A stretch of DNA of 64,000 nt from Pseudomonadota bacterium (GTDB lineage Bacteria > Pseudomonadota > Gammaproteobacteria > Acidiferrobacterales > UBA6901), in contig JAJYEK010000004.1 of the NCBI GenBank assembly GCA_021785795.1, positions 11,599 through 75,598 of the forward strand. The letters are read 5' to 3'. Below, in pieces: positions 26,969-36,167 of this stretch; position 1 is the stretch's first letter; each line of letters starts with the position of its first letter. Under the pieces are notes generated by a model. It worked only from the letters and a program-made list of their open reading frames with translations. It searched no databases and was not told the origin of the DNA. A program made the translations under genes and the position numbers.

Positions 26969-29302
26969 CTATCTTGTCAGGCCGGCATAAAGCTGCGGCA
27001 GGCGTTCCGGCAATCGGTCTACATGGTCGACCACCATATAGCTTTTCGAGCCGAAAATGCGGGCAACATAATCATCCGCGTTTGGATCAAGAGTCATGCA
27101 AAACGTGCGCACACCGCGCTGGGCGAGCTCTTCGACTGCCTTCTTCGTATCGTGCCTCAGGTACTGAGGGTCACGGACATCAATATCCGCAGGCTCGCCG
27201 TCGGTAAGCAGCAGAACCAGTTTCTTCTGCTCGGGCTGCTTCAGCAGGAAAGTAGACGCATGCCGCAGCGCAGCCCCCATTCGAGTTGAAAGGCCTCCGC
27301 GCATTCCGGCGAGTCGCGCCTTAACTTCGTCACCGTACGGTTCCCGGAAATCCTTGAACCGATAATATTTCACTTCATGCCGACCGTCCGACGCAAAGCC
27401 ATGAATCGCGAAGGGATCACCGACGCGGTCGATAGCCCATGACAGCAGCGACGTCGCCTCTCTTGCCAGCTGGAGCACCGGTTTCACGGACGTACCCAGC
27501 TTTTCGTTCGTTGATTCGGACAGATCTAGCAGAACCAGTACCGCCAAATCCCGCACCTTGCGTACGATACGGATGTTTATTCGCTGATCTGGCGTCTGGC
27601 CCATGCGGATGTCGATCATGGCTCGAATGGCGGCGTTCAGATCGATTTCATCGCCGTCTTCTTGCCGCCGAAACCTCTGGACACCTTCGGGCTGCATCGC
27701 ATCAATGATATGGCGCAGGCGCGAGGCTATGGGCTTGTTTTCAGAGAGAATCGCGTCAATTTCTGCCGGATCGCCGCGGTGTTGCCGCTTTTCGAGAACC
27801 GTCGTCCAACTTGGCCGATGTAGCTGTACTGTATAGTCCCATTCGGGGTAGTGATGAGGCTCCGCTACCGGCTCCTTCCCCTCCAGCTCGTTGATCGTAC
27901 ATCCTTCCTGATCAAGATAGAACGGCTCCTTGAGCACCCAGATCTCCTGGGCATCGTCGCCGGCAAGCTCGCAATCAAGCTCGTTCACCATATCCATGGT
28001 GGTGACGTATTTTCGCACCTGTTTGGGCACCGGCATGTACTCTGCTTCCTCCCAGGCGATCTCGTCCGAAGCCCAGCAATAGCGATTATCGTCCCGATAG
28101 GGTATGGCCATCGCCTGAAGTGTCCGCAGCGACGGCAGCGTCCGGGATTGCCGGAGTAAGTTGTACATATTTACGCCCATATCCCACGATAACCGGTTGT
28201 CGGATACACGATGCCGGCACTCTTCACGGAATTGTGCTGCCATGTCTAGAATAAGGCTGTCATCGTCTCGATAGCCGTCATCGAGCAAGGAATAGGCAAG
28301 ACGCTCGAGAAATTCGACTACAGGCTCTGTCGGACGTCTCGTTTCCCGCACCTTGGCATGAAACTGGGACCAAAGCTGCTTCATCCCGGGAAACTCGCGC
28401 AATGCGAGGTGTTCCACGCGTGCGTCTTCGAATATGCCGATCAGGAACATCTGCACAGGATTCAGCTGTTCCATCGAAAGCGGATCGTGCGTATAGACCA
28501 GATGTGCCGCCGCATGCGCTGCAGCAGCACGATACAGTTCCTTGCCCGCTATGCCCCAGAAGTCATCATAAGCATCAGGCAGATGAATCACTCTCTTTTC
28601 GATGAACGGCCTGTAACCTTCTCGCGTTTCGTAATCCCCGGAAGTCGGCCTGAGAAAGAAGTCCCGGCCCCAAAATGCCCGCAGATAGAAATTAAGCTTC
28701 CTCTGGCTGTCAATAAAAAGTGTGCCGCGCCTTTCCTTCTGGAGAACGCTGAGGCTGTCGGCACTCTTCAGATCGAAGTACGCAAGCTGGGCTTCGAAGT
28801 CGCGGGCATGTGCCTGGGCCCCCCACAACGCCCAGCGCCGCAGGCCGCCGAGCGTGAGCTTTGCAAACAGCTCGTCGAGGTGGGATAGAAGAGGCCGCAA
28901 ACCGCGCGGTACCCGCGCCGAGAGCTGGTGAACGAGGCTGAGGTAGCCTTGTAGCAGCTCGGCGTCTCCGAGCCGGCCCGCGGCAACCGGAAGCGTGTCA
29001 AAAAGCAGCTGGATCACCTCGCCGCTCACCAGGGACGCCAACTTCATGGCAGCGGAAATGCAGTCCCCGAGGATGTCCTCGCCCACTTCCTTTACCACCA
29101 GCGGTACCGCCTGGAGATAGGTCACGACGAGGTCACTCCCGCGGCCGAGCTGGGTCAGTGTCTTCGCCCCTTCCAGCCAGCGCTGCAGCCCCTGAGGGGA
29201 CATAACCCGCGCCGCCTCGGCAAAACTCTCGCCAAGGGAATCGCGCACATGCGGCTCGATGTGCGCCAGATATTCCTTGTATTCGTCAAGATTTACTGTC
29301 AC
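26969..29302 (-). CDS. cbbO: RuBisCO activase subunit CbbO (VWA-domain protein)
   Basis: CbbO pairs with the AAA+ ring CbbQ to remove inhibitory sugar phosphates from RuBisCO; its C-terminal von Willebrand A domain is thought to dock on the enzyme. The 777-residue protein has the VWA metal site VLVLLDLSESTNEK at about 585-600 and a later LLLTDGEPADID. The start is a GTG at 29302 with a modest AAGGTCGG upstream. It ends the cbbLS-Q-orf-O gene run. The length is normal for the family. Confidence 0.93.
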   Translation of the reverse strand: MTVNLDEYKEYLAHIEPHVRDSLGESFAEAARVMSPQGLQRWLEGAKTLTQLGRGSDLVVTYLQAVPLVVKEVGEDILGDCISAAMKLASLVSGEVIQLLFDTLPVAAGRLGDAELLQGYLSLVHQLSARVPRGLRPLLSHLDELFAKLTLGGLRRWALWGAQAHARDFEAQLAYFDLKSADSLSVLQKERRGTLFIDSQRKLNFYLRAFWGRDFFLRPTSGDYETREGYRPFIEKRVIHLPDAYDDFWGIAGKELYRAAAAHAAAHLVYTHDPLSMEQLNPVQMFLIGIFEDARVEHLALREFPGMKQLWSQFHAKVRETRRPTEPVVEFLERLAYSLLDDGYRDDDSLILDMAAQFREECRHRVSDNRLSWDMGVNMYNLLRQSRTLPSLRTLQAMAIPYRDDNRYCWASDEIAWEEAEYMPVPKQVRKYVTTMDMVNELDCELAGDDAQEIWVLKEPFYLDQEGCTINELEGKEPVAEPHHYPEWDYTVQLHRPSWTTVLEKRQHRGDPAEIDAILSENKPIASRLRHIIDAMQPEGVQRFRRQEDGDEIDLNAAIRAMIDIRMGQTPDQRINIRIVRKVRDLAVLVLLDLSESTNEKLGTSVKPVLQLAREATSLLSWAIDRVGDPFAIHGFASDGRHEVKYYRFKDFREPYGDEVKARLAGMRGGLSTRMGAALRHASTFLLKQPEQKKLVLLLTDGEPADIDVRDPQYLRHDTKKAVEELAQRGVRTFCMTLDPNADDYVARIFGSKSYMVVDHVDRLPERLPQLYAGLTR

Positions 29303-29329
29303 GGGGAGCTGTACGTCCGACCTTGGCCT

Positions 29330-29638
29330 TCAGTCATCTTCATCATCCAGATCCGGCGACCAGCCGAGGTCGCGGGCCAGCCGTACGGCCTCGACGTAAA
29401 TGCGTTCGTGCCGTGCCCGTAGATCGGGCGGAAGGCGGCTAACGAGATGACCGTAAGGCTCCCAGGCGGCATGCACCTTGGCGTACAGTTCATCGAACTG
29501 GGCGCGGACCCACCCTTGACAGGTCTCGCTTTCCGGAAGGAGACCGAAAACCCACGCATCCCTTATGATGCGGCCCAGATCACTCATTCCGCCGTAGCGG
29601 TCATGACAGATGCCCGGATATCTGGCCTCTTCACCCAT
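29330..29638 (-). CDS. Small unknown protein between CbbQ and CbbO
   Basis: The 102-residue acidic protein ends in DLGWSPDLDDEDD and contains GLLPESETCQGWVRAQFDEL. ATG 29638 follows the cbbQ stop by 16 bases with GAGGGTGG in place; an inner ATG at 29587 is possible. Spacing to cbbO is 27 bases. The close packing implies a role with the activase, but I do not recognise a domain. It is mostly helical with no membrane segment. Confidence 0.75.
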   Translation of the reverse strand: MGEEARYPGICHDRYGGMSDLGRIIRDAWVFGLLPESETCQGWVRAQFDELYAKVHAAWEPYGHLVSRLPPDLRARHERIYVEAVRLARDLGWSPDLDDEDD

Positions 29639-29654
29639 ATTGCCAGCACCACCC

Positions 29655-30488
29655 TCAGAAATAGGTGCTGATGGCCGCGTCCAGCGTATCGCGCATGTCC
29701 GGGTCGTCAGTTATCGGGCGCACTAGGGTCATCTCGCACGCTGCACGCGGATCAATCCCGCGGAATATCAGCTGGCCGGCATAAGCCAGCAGGCGCGTGG
29801 AAATGCCCTCGTCGAGGCCGTGGCCCTTGAGATTGCGCGCCCTGTGCGCGATCTGCACCAGCTTTTCGGCAATGTCACGTCCGACCGACGTCTCATGCTG
29901 GACAATCTCCACCTCGATTTCGGTGTCCGGATAATCGAAATCGATCGCGCCGAACCGCTGTTTGGTCGACTGTTTCAGGTCCTTCATCAGGCTCTGGTAA
30001 CCAGGATTGTAGGATATGACCAACTGAAAATCCGGGTGACAGTGCACAAGCTCCCCCTTCTTCTCGAGAGGCAGCTGGCGGCGATGGTCGGTCAGGGGGT
30101 GAATCACGACAGTCGTGTCCTGGCGCGCCTCGACAATTTCGTCCAAATAGCAGATCGCGCCGATGCGTGCCGCCACCGTCAATGGTCCGTCGTGCCACTT
30201 CGTTCCGTTCGCGTCCAGCAGATAGCGCCCGACAAGATCCGATGCAGTCATGTCCTCATTGCAGGCGACCGTGACGAGAGGCCTCTTCAGCTTCCACGCC
30301 ATGAACTCCACAAACCGGCTCTTTCCGCACCCGGTCGGACCCTTGAGCATTACCGGCATGCGCGCGCTGTAGGCGGCCTCGTACAGCGCTATTTCGTTGG
30401 ATACCGACCGGTAATAGGGTTCGGTTTCCACCATGTACTGCGACGAAAGCGCGTCTTGCGCCTTCATCGTGGGATGGGCTTTGTTCAT
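29655..30488 (-). CDS. cbbQ: RuBisCO activase AAA+ subunit CbbQ
   Basis: CbbQ is a MoxR-class hexameric ATPase that remodels RuBisCO together with CbbO. The 277-residue protein has Walker A GPTGCGKSRF at about 50-59, Walker B AICYLDEI and the arginine-bearing RFGAIDFDYP region. GAGGTGCGGAAAT precedes ATG 30488. A hairpin with a T-run separates it from cbbS, which would lower its expression relative to RuBisCO. Confidence 0.95.
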   Translation of the reverse strand: MNKAHPTMKAQDALSSQYMVETEPYYRSVSNEIALYEAAYSARMPVMLKGPTGCGKSRFVEFMAWKLKRPLVTVACNEDMTASDLVGRYLLDANGTKWHDGPLTVAARIGAICYLDEIVEARQDTTVVIHPLTDHRRQLPLEKKGELVHCHPDFQLVISYNPGYQSLMKDLKQSTKQRFGAIDFDYPDTEIEVEIVQHETSVGRDIAEKLVQIAHRARNLKGHGLDEGISTRLLAYAGQLIFRGIDPRAACEMTLVRPITDDPDMRDTLDAAISTYF

Positions 30489-30576
30489 ATTTCCGCACCT
30501 CGAAACTTCCAGCCGGCCTAAAGCCTGCCGCCAGGATTCGCCATTTCATCGCCCGACGGCTCGAGACCCCGCTAGG

Positions 30577-30603
30577 GACAAAATGCCCCGCCGAGGCGGG
30601 GCA
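30577..30603 (-). terminator. Hairpin with T-run between cbbS and cbbQ
   Basis: On the minus strand TGCCCCGCC pairs with GGCGGGGCA over a 2-base centre, followed by TTTTGTCCC. It looks like a rho-independent terminator or partial attenuator inside the cbb run, allowing high cbbLS and lower cbbQ-O expression. Confidence 0.7.
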
Positions 30604-30680
30604 AGTCAGAGCATGTTTCCTGCCACCTCAGCGGGGCTGGCTTTGCCCCATGTCTGGGCGGCACTCCCGATTATTGACAC

Positions 30681-31040
30681 TCAGGACTTGGCTCCGCCGC
30701 GGTAGATAACCATTGCGGCACCCTGGGATTGCTTGTAATTGTCGTATCCAACCAGCCGTACATGGTTGCCAGGATGCGCCCTGTGGCAGGCATCCGCCTC
30801 TGCCAGAATCCGGTCAACGCTGGTCTCGCCAAACATGGGCAACTTCCACATGTACCAGTAGTGGCCAAAGGAATTCTCGGGCTCGGTATGCTCTATGGCA
30901 GGGTTCCAGCCGCGCTTGACAATGTATTCAACCTGTTTGCGGATATCTTCGGAACCCATAGCCGGAAGATACGAGAAAGTCTCGAACTTGCGGCTCGAGG
31001 CGTCCGTTAGACTCGACTTGTAATCTTGCATTTCACTCAC
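30681..31040 (-). CDS. cbbS: RuBisCO small subunit, form I
   Basis: CbbS caps the RuBisCO octamer. The 119-residue protein has [12 protein letters not shown], the conserved [11 protein letters not shown] and [19 protein letters not shown] start at 31040 is preferred: it has TTGGAGC 7 bases upstream and gives the family N-terminus [12 protein letters not shown] 31031 is the alternative. cbbL lies 118 bases upstream on the same strand. Confidence 0.95.
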   Translation of the reverse strand: MSEMQDYKSSLTDASSRKFETFSYLPAMGSEDIRKQVEYIVKRGWNPAIEHTEPENSFGHYWYMWKLPMFGETSVDRILAEADACHRAHPGNHVRLVGYDNYKQSQGAAMVIYRGGAKS

Positions 31041-31158
31041 GTTTCTAGCTCCAATTCGTTTTTTGGTCGGGCTGCCCGCTTCAACCGGCATCTACCGGCC
31101 GGGAGGGCTGAGCCGGCGCCGGGGAATCATTCCACGGCAACGGCTCGGCCAACCGGCC

Positions 31159-32586
31159 TCACTTGTGGACGACATCCAGCTTATCGACGGTATCGAATTC
31201 AAACTTGATCTCTTTCCACGTCTCCATTGCTACTTTGAGTTCAGGGCTCGACTGCGCGGCCTTGGTAAGAACCGCCTTGCCTTCCTTTTCAATGGGAATC
31301 CCCTGGTTGCGTGCCTCCACGCAGGCCTCGAGCGCTACCCGGTTTGCCGCCGCTCCGGCGGCGTTCCCCCACGGGTGGCCGAGCGTACCACCGCCAAACT
31401 GGAGTACTGCGTCATCACCGAAAATGTTCACCAGCGCCGGCATGTGCCAGACGTGGATTCCGCCGGACGCCACAGCGAACGCTCCCGGCATAGAACCCCA
31501 GTCCTGGTCAAAGAAAATCCCGCGACTGCGGTCTTCCTTGATGAACTTCTCCCGCAAGATGTCAATCCAGCCGAGCGTCGAGGCACGATCGCCCTCAAGC
31601 TTGCCCACCACGGTACCCGTATGCAGGTGGTCGCCTCCGGACAGACGCAGAATCTTGGTCAGCACACGGAAATGGATGCCATGATGGGGATTACGGTCGA
31701 GCACTGCGTGCATGGCACGATGGATGTGCAACAGCATGCCATTGTCGCGACACCAGTTCGCCAGTCCGGTATTGGCGCAGAACCCGCCGGTGATGTAATC
31801 GTGCATGATGATGGGCGCGCCGAGCTCCTTGGCGTGTTCAGCCCGCTTATACATCTCTTCCGGAGTCGGCGCGGTGACGTTCAGATAATGACCCTTGCGC
31901 TCACCGGTTTCCATTTCGGCCTTGTGGATCGCTTCCATGACGAAGTCAAAGCGCTGACGCCAGCGCATGAACGGCTGGCTGTTCACGTTCTCGTCGTCTT
32001 TGGTGAAATCCAAGCCGCCGCGCAAGCATTCGTACACTGCCCGGCCGTAATTTTTGGCTGACAGACCCAGCTTGGGCTTGATCGTGCAACCCAGCAGCGG
32101 GCGCCCGTACTTGTTCATAATATCGCGTTCGACCTGGATGCCCTGAGGCGGACCACCACAGGTCTTCACATAGGCGATCGGAAAACGGACGTCCTCGAGA
32201 CGCAGGGCACGGATGGCCTTGAATCCGAAAACGTTGCCGACCAGGGAGGTGAACACATTGACAACCGAGCCCTCCTCGAAGAGGTCGATGGGGTAGGCAA
32301 CGAACGCATAAAAGCAGGTATCGTCTCCCGGTACGTCCTCAATTCGGTAGGCCCGGCCCTTGTAGTAGTCAAGATCAGTTAGAAGGTCCGTCCAAACGGT
32401 AGTCCAGGTGCCGGTCGAGGACTCGGCCGCCACTGCCGCAGCAGCCTCCTCACGCGGCACGCCGGGCTGTGGGGTAATCTTGAAGCAGGCCAGCAGGTCC
32501 GTGTCGTTCGGCTTGTATTCCGGCATCCAGTACGTCTCGCGGTACTCCTTGACTCCCGCTTTGTAGCTTTTCACTTTGCCTGACAT
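31159..32586 (-). CDS. cbbL: RuBisCO large subunit, form IA
   Basis: CbbL carboxylates ribulose bisphosphate. The 475-residue protein has [11 protein letters not shown] (Lys170), the carbamylated lysine in [10 protein letters not shown] (Lys196) and loop 6 TVVGKLEGD. Sequence features such as [20 protein letters not shown] place it in proteobacterial form I, most like IA. AGGAG lies 10 bases before ATG 32586. It is divergent from cbbR and followed by cbbS. Confidence 0.97.
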   Translation of the reverse strand: MSGKVKSYKAGVKEYRETYWMPEYKPNDTDLLACFKITPQPGVPREEAAAAVAAESSTGTWTTVWTDLLTDLDYYKGRAYRIEDVPGDDTCFYAFVAYPIDLFEEGSVVNVFTSLVGNVFGFKAIRALRLEDVRFPIAYVKTCGGPPQGIQVERDIMNKYGRPLLGCTIKPKLGLSAKNYGRAVYECLRGGLDFTKDDENVNSQPFMRWRQRFDFVMEAIHKAEMETGERKGHYLNVTAPTPEEMYKRAEHAKELGAPIIMHDYITGGFCANTGLANWCRDNGMLLHIHRAMHAVLDRNPHHGIHFRVLTKILRLSGGDHLHTGTVVGKLEGDRASTLGWIDILREKFIKEDRSRGIFFDQDWGSMPGAFAVASGGIHVWHMPALVNIFGDDAVLQFGGGTLGHPWGNAAGAAANRVALEACVEARNQGIPIEKEGKAVLTKAAQSSPELKVAMETWKEIKFEFDTVDKLDVVHK

Positions 32587-32640
32587 CGTCTCGTTACTCC
32601 TGTGATTCTGGTTAAGGTCCGGGATCCGGCCCGGCGCCGT

Positions 32641-32653
32641 ACAGACAGTCTGT
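32641..32653. repeat. Palindrome in the cbbL leader
   Basis: ACAGACAGTCTGT is a perfect 13-base dyad about 55 bases upstream of the cbbL start. It may be an operator or a leader stem; no protein is assigned. Confidence 0.3.
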
Positions 32654-32758
32654 CCAGTTCCGTCCCATTCTACTGCCACCTGGAATGAGATGCCCGCAGT
32701 CCTCATCAGGGTTTCCGACAGGTCCTGCGGACGGGTCAATCAACTAGGTAATGTAAGG

Positions 32759-32810
32759 TTATAGAAATACTTGTATAAGTAATATTAAATATTTATGATA
32801 ATAAGCATAA
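32759..32810. promoter_or_regulatory. CbbR operator candidates in an AT-rich island
   Basis: This island in a GC-rich genome lies between cbbR and cbbL. It holds TTAT-N12-ATAA (32759-32778) and TTATG-N8-CATAA (32793-32810), both with the dyad layout and T-N11-A flavour of LysR-type sites. The position fits control of both cbbR and cbbL. Confidence 0.5.
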
Positions 32811-32820
32811 GGATTTATTT

Positions 32821-33705
32821 ATGCATATTACATTACGGCAAATGAAGGTTTTCGAATCCGTTGCGCGCAATCTCAGTTATACGCGTGCAGCCAACGAGCT
32901 GTTCCTCAGCCAACCTGCGGTTTCCATGCAGGTGCGACAGCTCGAGCGGCAACTGGGCGTACCGCTCCTCGAACGACTTGGCAAACGCATACATCTCACC
33001 GAGGCGGGGCGCGAGGTTTATCAATACAGCCGGTCAATCGCACAGCAACTGGACGCGATGGAGACGCTATTAGCTAACCTGAAGGGCCTAAGCAGCGGCA
33101 GATTGCGCATATCGGTTGCTTCCACTGCAAATTATTTCGTCCCCAACCTGCTCGCTACGTTCCATCAGCGCTACCCGGGCGTGACTGTCAGCCTCGACGT
33201 AACTAATCGCGAATCCCTGCTTGGTCAGCTCACCGATAACACCGTGGATATCGTAGTCATGGGGCAGCCTCCCGCCAGTCTCGATGTCGACGCGCAGGCA
33301 TTCATGGAAAACCCGCTGGTGGTGGTAGCGCCACCCGACCATTCGCTCGCACGCAGCAAGAGCGTTCCGCTCAAGCGCCTTCAGGAGGAGACCTTCCTGG
33401 TACGTGAGCCCGGCTCCGGAACACGGGTCGCTATGGAACGATTCTTCGCTGAAAGAGGAATTCGCCTGAAAACCGGCATGGAGGTCGGCAGCAACGAGGC
33501 AATCAAGCAGAGCGTGCAGGCCGGACTTGGACTCGGACTGCTGTCTCGCGCCACAATCGAACAGGAGCTGACACTGAAGCGTCTGGTCATTCTCCGGGTT
33601 GCTGAATTTCCGATCATGCGGCACTGGTATGTCGTACACCGTCACGGCAAGCGGCTGCCGGCAGCAGCTGAAGCGTTCAAGCGCTACTTGCTCGATGCAG
33701 CCTGA
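32821..33705 (+). CDS. cbbR: LysR-type regulator of the cbb genes
   Basis: CbbR activates Calvin-cycle operons in response to metabolites. The 294-residue protein has an N-terminal winged HTH (LRQMKVFESVARNLSYTRAA, LFLSQPAVSMQVRQLE) and a periplasmic-binding-like effector domain with AGLGLGLLS. It is divergent from cbbL, the classic arrangement. ATG 32821 follows AAGGA by 5 bases or so. Confidence 0.93.
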   Translation: MHITLRQMKVFESVARNLSYTRAANELFLSQPAVSMQVRQLERQLGVPLLERLGKRIHLTEAGREVYQYSRSIAQQLDAMETLLANLKGLSSGRLRISVASTANYFVPNLLATFHQRYPGVTVSLDVTNRESLLGQLTDNTVDIVVMGQPPASLDVDAQAFMENPLVVVAPPDHSLARSKSVPLKRLQEETFLVREPGSGTRVAMERFFAERGIRLKTGMEVGSNEAIKQSVQAGLGLGLLSRATIEQELTLKRLVILRVAEFPIMRHWYVVHRHGKRLPAAAEAFKRYLLDAA

Positions 33706-33816
33706 ACGTCCACCACCAGCGATCCTAGGCCCGGATTTGCCAGATAATTCGCGTACCGCAGCTTCTGATCCGGTTCGGGGGTGGCGGTGGGCGCCGGGTT
33801 TGCGCACCGCCTTCTG

Positions 33817-34209
33817 TCAACTTGCCAGGCGCCGCCAGTAGGTCGTGCGCCAGTAATACAGCACAGTGGTATCCGCAAGAGGATAGGAGTCTGCGTAATC
33901 CACGCCGTGCTGCGGTTCTTCCGGATTATCGTGGGACGGATCGAGCGGACGCCAGGATTCGTCCCGCTCCTCTCCTTCCAGCGGATCGCGCGAGCTCCCG
34001 ATGTTGCGCCGCTCCGCAGTGCCGAACAACGCATAGTTGCACTGAGCCTGTTCGAGCGAAACCTGGTTGGCGCTGCCCGGCATGCGTGGAAAGCGCAACT
34101 GTGCGAGATCGTCCTCCAACAGGCATATCGGACATCTTTCGTGATTTCCCGGCTGCAGCCGAAATACCCTGTAACCACAGCAAGGGCATGGATATTTACG
34201 GTAGTCCAT
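33817..34209 (-). CDS. CPCC-family cysteine-rich protein
   Basis: The 130-residue protein has the family start YPCPCCGYRVF, then GNHERCPICLLEDD, giving two Cys pairs likely to bind a metal ion. The rest is polar with YYWRTTYW at the end. The function of the family is unknown. ATG 34209 is chosen because the CPCC motif begins right after it. It lies downstream of fba on the same strand, past a strong terminator. Confidence 0.8.
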   Translation of the reverse strand: MDYRKYPCPCCGYRVFRLQPGNHERCPICLLEDDLAQLRFPRMPGSANQVSLEQAQCNYALFGTAERRNIGSSRDPLEGEERDESWRPLDPSHDNPEEPQHGVDYADSYPLADTTVLYYWRTTYWRRLAS

Positions 34210-34310
34210 GCCTCGCAAAATAGGCTCCAGGCCGGCAGGATGCAACGGCCGCGAAGGCCATGGGTGGCTTTGCAAGAACAGGGCGGGCTCCCTTGCCCAG
34301 CCAAGCGATC

Positions 34311-34341
34311 CAAAAAGAAGGGGCGGCACAAGCCACCCCTT
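34311..34341 (-). terminator. Rho-independent terminator after fba
   Basis: On the minus strand AAGGGGTGGC pairs with GCCGCCCCTT (one G-T wobble) across a TTGT loop and is followed by CTTTTTGG. It lies 68 bases downstream of the fba stop. Confidence 0.8.
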
Positions 34342-34408
34342 CCTGCAAAGACCGCCATTCTACCGATCGCGGCCGGACCAGCCCGCTGTGCGGCGGCTCG
34401 AATCTGCG

Positions 34409-35473
34409 TCAGTTCACGCGCGGATCGAGTTCGCCCTTCTCGTAGCGCTTAGTCATGGCTTCCAGACTGATCGCCTTGATCTTGGAGGCCTGACCGGCAC
34501 AGCCGAACGCCTCATAGCGCAGTCTGCAGACTTCCTTCATACCCTTGGTCGCAGCTGCCAACCACTTGCGGGGATCGAACTCCTTCTTGTTTTCGGCAAG
34601 GTATTTGCGCACCGCCCCGGTGGACGCCATGCGCAGATCTGTGTCTATGTTCACCTTGCGCACACCGTGCTTGATGCCCTGCTGAATCTCCTCGACCGGC
34701 ACACCGTAGGTCTGCCCCATGTCCCCACCGTAGCTATTGATGATTTTGAGCCAATCCTGGGGCACGGAACTCGATCCATGCATTACCAGATGCGTCGTCG
34801 GAATGCGCTTATGGATCTGCTTGATGCGCTCGATAGCCAGAATCTCTCCGGTGGGCGGACGGGTGAACTTGTAAGCGCCGTGACTGGTGCCAATCGCAAT
34901 CGCCAGGGCATCGACCTTGGTCTTTTTCACGAAATCCGCAGCCTGATCGGGATCAGTCAGAAGCTGGCTGTGGTCAAGCTTGCCTTCGGCGCCTGAGCCG
35001 TCTTCCTCACCTGCCATTCCTGTTTCCAAGCTCCCGAGGCAGCCGAGCTCGCCTTCTACCGAGACGCCGCAGGCATGGGCCATGTCTACCACCCGCCCGG
35101 TGACGTCGACGTTGTATTCGTAGGTTGCCGGCGTCTTCATGTCTTCCTTCAGCGACCCATCCATCATCACCGAGGAAAAACCAAGCTGGATGGAGCGTTG
35201 GCACACGGCGGGGCTCGCGCCGTGATCCTGATGCATCACCACAGGAATCTGGGGCCACTCTTCGATGGCAGCCAGGATCAGGTGGCGCAAAAACGAGGCT
35301 CCGGCATACTTGCGGGCGCCGGCAGACGCCTGCACGATCACGGGGCTATCGGTCTCGGCCGCAGCTTCCATGATGGCGCGCATCTGTTCGAGATTGTTGA
35401 CGTTGAACGCGGGCACGCCATAGGTGTGTTCAGCGGCGTGGTCCAGCAGCTGGCGCAGAGAAACTAATGCCAT
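34409..35473 (-). CDS. fba: Class II fructose-1,6-bisphosphate aldolase, Calvin-cycle subtype
   Basis: The Zn-dependent aldolase makes fructose and sedoheptulose bisphosphates. The 354-residue protein has [14 protein letters not shown], the zinc His in [17 protein letters not shown], and [19 protein letters not shown] lies before ATG 35473. It ends the tkt-gap-pgk-pyk-fba series, but a 0.7 kb gap separates it from pyk. Confidence 0.96.
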   Translation of the reverse strand: MALVSLRQLLDHAAEHTYGVPAFNVNNLEQMRAIMEAAAETDSPVIVQASAGARKYAGASFLRHLILAAIEEWPQIPVVMHQDHGASPAVCQRSIQLGFSSVMMDGSLKEDMKTPATYEYNVDVTGRVVDMAHACGVSVEGELGCLGSLETGMAGEEDGSGAEGKLDHSQLLTDPDQAADFVKKTKVDALAIAIGTSHGAYKFTRPPTGEILAIERIKQIHKRIPTTHLVMHGSSSVPQDWLKIINSYGGDMGQTYGVPVEEIQQGIKHGVRKVNIDTDLRMASTGAVRKYLAENKKEFDPRKWLAAATKGMKEVCRLRYEAFGCAGQASKIKAISLEAMTKRYEKGELDPRVN

Positions 35474-36167
35474 GACGATCTCCTACGTAAGAAATTTAAC
35501 AATGTCACCAAACCCGGGATTTCAACTGCATGGAACAGTGTGCCCTCCCAGCGCCTCGGCAATTTCTTGTTACACGCCAGCCGCTGCCGAGCGGTCAAGG
35601 CGATCAATGGCAGTTTCCCGAGGTCTGGAAAACGAGGGCAGCCAGCCTATCATCACGGTCGCGGGTTTGACGTCTTCCCTGCCGCAGCACACTGCCGGCT
35701 TGCCTCCGCTCCGATCCGCTGGGCGTCGGGCTGGCGGCGGGGCTGCGACCTGCTTCTTTCGAAGGACAGCGTCCTCCCTGGAAACGTAGGCGGGGATTAT
35801 AAACCGCCCGTTGTATCCGCGCCATCGTCTCGGGTCCCGCGCGCGATCAGTACTCACGCCCACCCGAAACCAGCACTGGCGAAGATTATGTCGGTAATCT
35901 GATTCTTTTTATGTGGATTAGCCTGCTTGGTACGCAGGCAGATATCCCTTGATTCGGACAGAAAATCGGCACGGTCGCGTGACGACCCGTAGATTCCCCA
36001 GCGCCCTGACGCGAAAGCCGCGTTGCTGCAAGGCAGCAAAAATACCCTTTTGGCAGCGCGCGATGAAGAAGCCCTGCCGCCCGCAATGCCCAGCCTGAAA
36101 TAATCCGGCGCAGGAGCAGCTGCCGCGCCGCTTTCGGCAACCGGGCATGCAGCATGCGGAATTGCCA
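35474..36167. other. Intergenic region, about 0.7 kb
   Basis: It lies between pyk and fba, both on the minus strand. No frame in it has a convincing start or domain. The stretch near 35880-35930 is relatively AT-rich and could hold the fba promoter. Confidence 0.4.

Noticed and set aside
31063..32061. 332-codon plus-strand frame
   Set aside because: It is the mirror of cbbL and cbbS coding sequence with no own motif.
34380..34410. tRNA T-arm-like GGCTCGAATCTGC
   Set aside because: No acceptor stem, D-arm or anticodon arm can be built around it.
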